From Anoplopoma fimbria (lineage: Eukaryota > Chordata > Actinopteri > Perciformes > Anoplopomatidae): a stretch of 64,000 nucleotides of DNA. Location: NCBI RefSeq assembly GCF_027596085.1, contig NC_072465.1, positions 14,374,857 through 14,438,856 of the forward strand. The letters run 5' to 3'. The position numbers and the translations under genes are program-made. This document shows, piece after piece, positions 59,040 to 64,000 of this stretch. Under the pieces are notes generated by a model. The model was not told the DNA's origin. It searched no databases and worked only from the letters and a program-made list of their open reading frames with translations. The first letter of the stretch is position 1. Every line of letters begins with the position of its first letter.

Positions 59040-59431
59040 CTGACGGAGGACGCAGAGGTTGTTTTGGAGGAGGAAGTGAAAGGGGAAGAGAAACGCCGAG
59101 GGGGAGCAGATAGTTAGCCCGCTGGTAGACGAGCCTTCAAGAAAAAGTGCCAAACTTAAACACCAGCTGAAGATAATCTGCCTCGTCAATCTACGACACG
59201 GGTTGTGTTAGTATTCACGCAAAGGGCAACATCTTTTTCTAACAATCTGAATCGTGGTTTTGCCAAATCAACGCCAGCTAACGAGTCCAGTGACAGCGAG
59301 CTAGCTTGCTAGCTAACGTGACGCCTAGTTAGCCAGTGTCGCTGTCTGTCCTGATCAATAACAGCCAGTCAGCCCGCAGCCGGGTCGGTTCCTGTCGAGA
59401 AGTCGCCGTGTCGGTGTGCTACAAGTCCAAA
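59040..59431 (+). other. rab7a: rab7a non-coding first exon and promoter region
   Basis: A GC- and CpG-richer block follows AT-rich DNA and ends at a strong donor TCCAAA|GTAAGT (GT at 59432). No TATA box is obvious, as expected of a housekeeping gene. The exon's 5' end is unknown; the block includes stretches rich in GCTAGC/GCTAAC. It is assigned to rab7a because the next good acceptor on this strand with recognisable coding sequence is exon 2 at 63416. Confidence 0.6.
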
Positions 59432-60242
59432 GTAAGTGCTTGAAACGACAGCTGTCTGATGTATGCGTGATGTTTGCTGTCTCATCACTTCATCCAGGGT
59501 GCTATTAACGCCGACGCTGTGACGTTGCCAGATAATGGTGCAATGTTTTTTGGAGGAGCTGGTTGACAAAAACAAGGCCGGACTGTGGCACCTTTGGGTC
59601 GAATCCAACAAGGAAGGAGAACCGGGGAGACGAGGTCGATCGGTCGGTCGAACAAGACATCGTAAACAATGTGTCAAATGTTGACAGACGGAATATTGTC
59701 TTTGCTCTCAGAGAAGTAGGGAGTGCGGCGCAAACTCTGCCTTTCACCTCAAAACTACCACTCTCTGTGTGTGTGTGTGTGTGGTCGATTAATCGTGTCT
59801 TAATAGTTGCACATATCGACTTTAACTCTCCTGAGATAAATGCCCCGTGTCCCTGCCAAAGTGTTGTCAGGCAGAGGAGACATGTTTTTTCTGCGTCAAC
59901 ATGTTTTGGTTTTGGTTATGACTCACAGATCACGCAGGTACATGTCCTTTAGATTACTTGTTAAAGGTACTTTATTATGGCTACAACGCCCATTAATCCT
60001 TCTTTAAAAGCTATAAAACCGGCCAAGTACGTTTAACTTGATAGCAATTGCTTTTCTTATTCAAGTTCTAACTTTTTTTCCCCCTTAACTTCGTTTTCAT
60101 TAGCTCTCAAAATCATACATATTACATAAAATGTAGAGTATGAAGACTGTTACATGCTACTGCTCTGTGATTTTGTTGTAGTACTTTGCACCTGGTAACC
60201 ACAATTGAGTTATACTCTTAAGTACCTGCCTGGTAGTTAAGA

Positions 60243-60254
60243 CCCCCCCCCCCC
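60243..60254 (+). repeat. C12 homopolymer
   Basis: Twelve consecutive C in rab7a intron 1. Confidence 0.95.
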
Positions 60255-60484
60255 TTAATTTGAGATTTACTCATATCCAATGTCATGGTTAAAATGCCTG
60301 AAATTGATTCACAGTTAACATTGTAGCGTACACAGCTTAGTTTATGTTGCACACTGTACCCTCCAGTTTGTTCCACTGTATGGAGTACTTAAGTGTGTAG
60401 AGTACTAGATTTGAATATCTGGATTTGTCTGTAGGCTCATGTGGAAAGCAGTCTTCTTTATCAAAACATTTATGTTGAATACAC

Positions 60485-60546
60485 TTCCTGTAAGTCGCTT
60501 TGGATAAAAGCGTCTGCTAAATGACTGTAATGTAATGTAATGTAAT
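60485..60546 (+). repeat. Fish SINE/L2-type LINE 3' tail
   Basis: Reads AAGTCGCTTTGGATAAAAGC then GTCTGCTAAATGAC and ends in (TGTAA)n, the well-known conserved tail shared by fish L2-like LINEs and their SINEs. Only the tail is present. Confidence 0.75.
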
Positions 60547-63425
60547 TTATGTCCTATTTGATACAATCCTAATTAACAACATCAGACGGGTTTAAATGTT
60601 ACTGTATAAATGAAGTTGGACAACTCATTTGAAAGCATTTAGTTTAAATATTTTTGCTGCACATCATATTGTGTAGCACTATAGTGCTTTTATCACATCA
60701 TATTTTTGAATGATCTGTTTATTGTTTTCCATTCTATCAATATGGTTGATTTCGACCGTGCTGACTTGACTTTTTTTGTTAGCTATGGTTCACTGAACCA
60801 TCTGCCTAGCACATGGGCACTAACCTAGATGAAGGTTACGTAGCCTGGAAACATAAAGATGGCCTACATTTTTGATATGTGAAGATGTGTTTGCGCATTG
60901 AGAAACATCTGAAGACTTCCAACTCTATTTTTAGTCCAGAGTTTGTCTCTGTGGGTGTGCCTGCATAATCCATATCAGAAGTGATCTGTGATTTCCAGCT
61001 GCTTGTGGTAGTGATTGACAGGCAGAGAAGGAAATATGTCCAGACTTTTTTTGTGTTCAACACATTGTCAATATGATCCGGAACAGTCTAATATTAACCT
61101 GTGTAGTGATGGGCAGTTGCCTCCTTAAAAGAAAATGTAATTATTGGTAATATTGGTGATGCCAATTTTTTACGGACATACAAACACAGATATTTGCCAA
61201 GTAATACTTTTGTATTCTTAAGTAATGTGAATAGATGGGAGACTGTTCATGAACAATGGATGGATAAAACATATCAAAAAGAATGTGGCTATCATATTTT
61301 TTTTGAATTATCAGTTCGTTGTTGCAAAGAATTAAACATTGTTTAACTTTCTTTGTTGCCACAATTATTTATATTTGTGTTATTTATGGCAAACGCATAT
61401 TTTCTGACACAAAATAATTATTTCAAAGACATCAATCTTTTAAGGACATTAACCAGTACAGTGTTACTTTCTAGAGTGCCATATCATCAGGTCTTTTCAC
61501 ATACCTGCAAAAAATGTATAAATACCTTCACAGTTTTTCCCCCCTTTATCTTTATTGAGATTCATTTAGTTTTTAGCAAAATACTCTATAGAGCTGTATC
61601 AATGAAATCTGCCAATTAGTGTGTGGATGCAGAATAACTTTAGCTGAAAATCATCCCTCTGATTTCTGAACCTCTTGTCTGAGATGATAGTCATGCACTC
61701 AGGTATCAATGTCTACTGCTCTGCTGTTTGTCAAGGGTTAAAGACCTGAGTTGAGTTTTGTAGTTTCAAGACTTCAGTAATGTGCTGTTGGTCATGCTTC
61801 TGTTAGCTAATCAGTCACTGCCGTACTGTTCACATACTGTGCTTCAGTTTGTCAGCCACTGGAGTACTGTGCTCGTTCCTTTCAGGAAGTATACAAGTGT
61901 ACTTTCCAGCTCTTGATGGAACGCTTATGTTTGTAGTGTTTCTGTTTTACAGGTTTAGTTTCAGAATTCAAATTCATTTTAGAGGCTTGGTTTACAAAAA
62001 ACAGTTTGAAATTTTTAGCTTCAAATTTGGCAAAAACCTCCATTTGGACTTAATGATGAATTGATCCAAATTTGTTGGTCAAGACTTCATATGCTAATTA
62101 TGACAATACTAAATACTACATTTTCTTATTAGGATACAAATTATGATGTGATGACATTTTCGACGGACATATATGTATCGTAGATCTATACTAACATTAC
62201 TGGTTTGTGAAGTTACACAACAATAAGATCATTTTTTAAAAACTTTATTTTAAATTTAACTGCCACACAGTTCATTTTGTAATATGAGTTCACTCCATGA
62301 AAAGATAAGCCATTATATTTTTGTCTGCTATGATGAAGGTAGGGGGAATACTGTAGATAGGTAGAAGTCAGAACGAATAATAGTAAGAGGGACTAAAGAG
62401 GAGCCGCTCATCTTACCATAAATCAGACTTGACTGTACAGCTTATTTTATTTTCACTGAACATCAAGTAGTGATATATAATGCATCTCATTGATCCTTTC
62501 TTGTATTCTACAATTACTCTGTTAACCTCACTTTAGTGGAAAAGTGGTTGTATGAATCATCTCCCAGCCGCAATTTAGACATTTTCTAAATGAGTCACAT
62601 CAGTTAGAGGGGTTATACATAATTTCCTCACTCAGTCAATATCTCAGATATTACTTTCTTAATTTGATGAGATATGGAATAAATTATCTAATCAACTACT
62701 CACCACTGCATTGGAGAGGTCAGAAATGAAACTGATTGCCTAATGGTGAACTTCAGTCTTTGCTGGAAGTAACGTCACATACTGAATCTCTGACTGAGTT
62801 TTTTTGTTGCTCTGTTGCACATACCAGAAGTACACTACATGTATGAAGACATAGACATTATGCCCTAAGATAAATATATGTACAGTGTCCCCTAGCTGGT
62901 GTTGCATTTGCTGTTGTAAATGCTGGTCATTTTACTTACAAATTGTATCTGACTGATATCTTAATATAGGATGATTGAGAGTGTGCTAACATCAACACAT
63001 GCAGTAGTAGGTTGTATTCCCGTAGTGACAGCGATATCACCAAAAACTGCCAGATGAGCCACTCGGTTTGGAGTAGTAATACAGAGAAGCAGTCAGTCTT
63101 CTAAAGGGGAACTTCCTGTCGTGCATGAGAGAGAAAGAATGATGTGTTCCTCGTGATTTGTCCAACAGCTTAGAAAGCACATGACTGGAATGAATGGTAT
63201 TCAAACCTGATAGGTCCAAGGGCATAAACCTCTACACACAGATTTGTAGGCCAATGTTTTCCAAAGAGCCTGTCTGCATATAAACTGATTACTTTGTATT
63301 TTATTGTCCCTGAGCAATAAAAAAAAACTTGGTTTTGACTTGCAATGGAGGTGTTAAGAAGGCATTGTTTAGTACCGTCTGTTTGCTAAACTATTTGTTG
63401 TTTGTCTTTCTGCAGCTGTGGAAAA

Positions 63426-63478
63426 ATGACATCCAGGAAGAAAGTGCTCTTGAAAGTCATCATCCTGGGAGATTCCGG
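63426..63478 (+). CDS. rab7a: Ras-related protein Rab-7a, first coding exon (partial gene)
   Basis: The exon begins after TTTCTGCAG at 63416 with ten 5' UTR bases, then ATG ACA TCC. It encodes MTSRKKVLLKVIILGDSG, ending inside the G1/P-loop (GDSGVGKT) at GG|GTGAGT, phase 2, exactly where vertebrate RAB7A exon 2 ends. Rab7a is a small GTPase on late endosomes and lysosomes that recruits effectors for endosome maturation and fusion. The remaining exons (switch regions, C-terminal prenylation CSC) lie beyond the window. Rab7b-type paralogues differ early, so rab7a is favoured; the gata2 neighbour agrees. Confidence 0.93.
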
Positions 63479-64000
63479 GTGAGTCACAACACAGGAAATT
63501 TCTCTACATGCTAAATCAGCAATTCAGGGTATGAAGTGGAGTAATTGCATTATTATGCAAAGACTATTGTGAGGGCACTTGATGTTGAATAGAATTTTGT
63601 AAAAAGTTATATTGTGATATTGGGTACTAGAGCTGTGTGAGTTTGGAAAAATCTACTGTTTTTTTAATTGTTTCCTGTACTGAGAATGTGACAATGTTTT
63701 GTCTCTGACATGTTTCTAAATGAGGTACCTTATTCTTAACTATAGCTTGATAACGTTTCCTCATGGCTATATAAATATGCCAACAGCAATGTGAAAAAGA
63801 TGGTCAAGAGAGTGAAAACATTCACTGTTGTAAAAGTCAGGAAATTGCATCACTTGACAATATTGCAGCCTTTCAGACTATAAAAACTGGAATTTAAGCC
63901 GCAATATATTATAAAATTACTGTAACCAAGATCCAAGACATTATCTGGTAAACTCTAACAAGATTGAACCTCGACAGTGCAGTACAAGGAAATGAAAAGT
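63479..64000 (+). other. rab7a: rab7a intron 2 (start)
   Basis: AT-rich sequence after the donor of exon 2, running off the window; no exon found. Confidence 0.7.

Larger units (their letters stand above)
59432..63415 (+). other. rab7a: rab7a intron 1
   Basis: About 4 kb, GT-AG. It contains a LINE/SINE-tail repeat (60485-60546) and a 12-bp C run (60243-60254). Otherwise AT-rich with no coding sequence recognised. Confidence 0.7.

Overview
The window is nuclear DNA from a teleost fish, probably a percomorph. Three multi-exon vertebrate genes with GT-AG introns are spread over about 64 kb. The rest is AT-rich non-coding DNA with very many long CA/GT microsatellites and several dispersed repeat families typical of teleosts. 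There are no bacterial operons, CRISPR arrays, phages or viral genes. Gene calls come from reading translated exons, splice sites and remembered family motifs; no database search was run.

Layout: (1) 1-29.3 kb holds no gene I can recognise. It contains microsatellites, decayed dispersed repeats, a LINE 3' end, a fold-back repeat and long unique stretches that may hold regulatory DNA. (2) 29.3-37.85 kb, minus strand, is a complete GATA-binding factor 2 gene (gata2, probably the gata2a paralogue): five coding exons, an upstream non-coding exon, 449 residues and both GATA zinc fingers intact. The intron between the two finger exons contains a degenerate E-box/8-bp spacer/GATA composite that matches the layout of the mammalian Gata2 +9.5 (fish intron-4) haemogenic enhancer. 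(3) 37.9-52.2 kb is the upstream intergenic region. It has two candidate GATA-motif clusters at about -2.6 and -3.3 kb, a CpG-rich segment bracketed by CT and GA tracts, a MITE, a SINE nested in another repeat, and dense microsatellites. (4) 52.2-55.5 kb, minus strand, is a secreted fibrinogen-like (FGL2/angiopoietin-like) gene of six coding exons and 423 residues, with one apparent GC-AG intron. (5) 59.0 kb to the end, plus strand, is the 5' part of rab7a: a non-coding first exon, a 4-kb intron, and exon 2 with the start codon and the first 17 codons. The gene continues beyond the window.

The gata2 - rab7a neighbourhood matches the vertebrate GATA2-RPN1-RAB7A block (human 3q21). Here a fibrinogen-like gene, and no recognisable rpn1, lies between the two. 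The three genes do not form one pathway: gata2 is a haematopoietic/endothelial/neural transcription factor, the fibrinogen-like protein is extracellular, and Rab7a is a late-endosomal GTPase. The shared interest is regulatory and syntenic.
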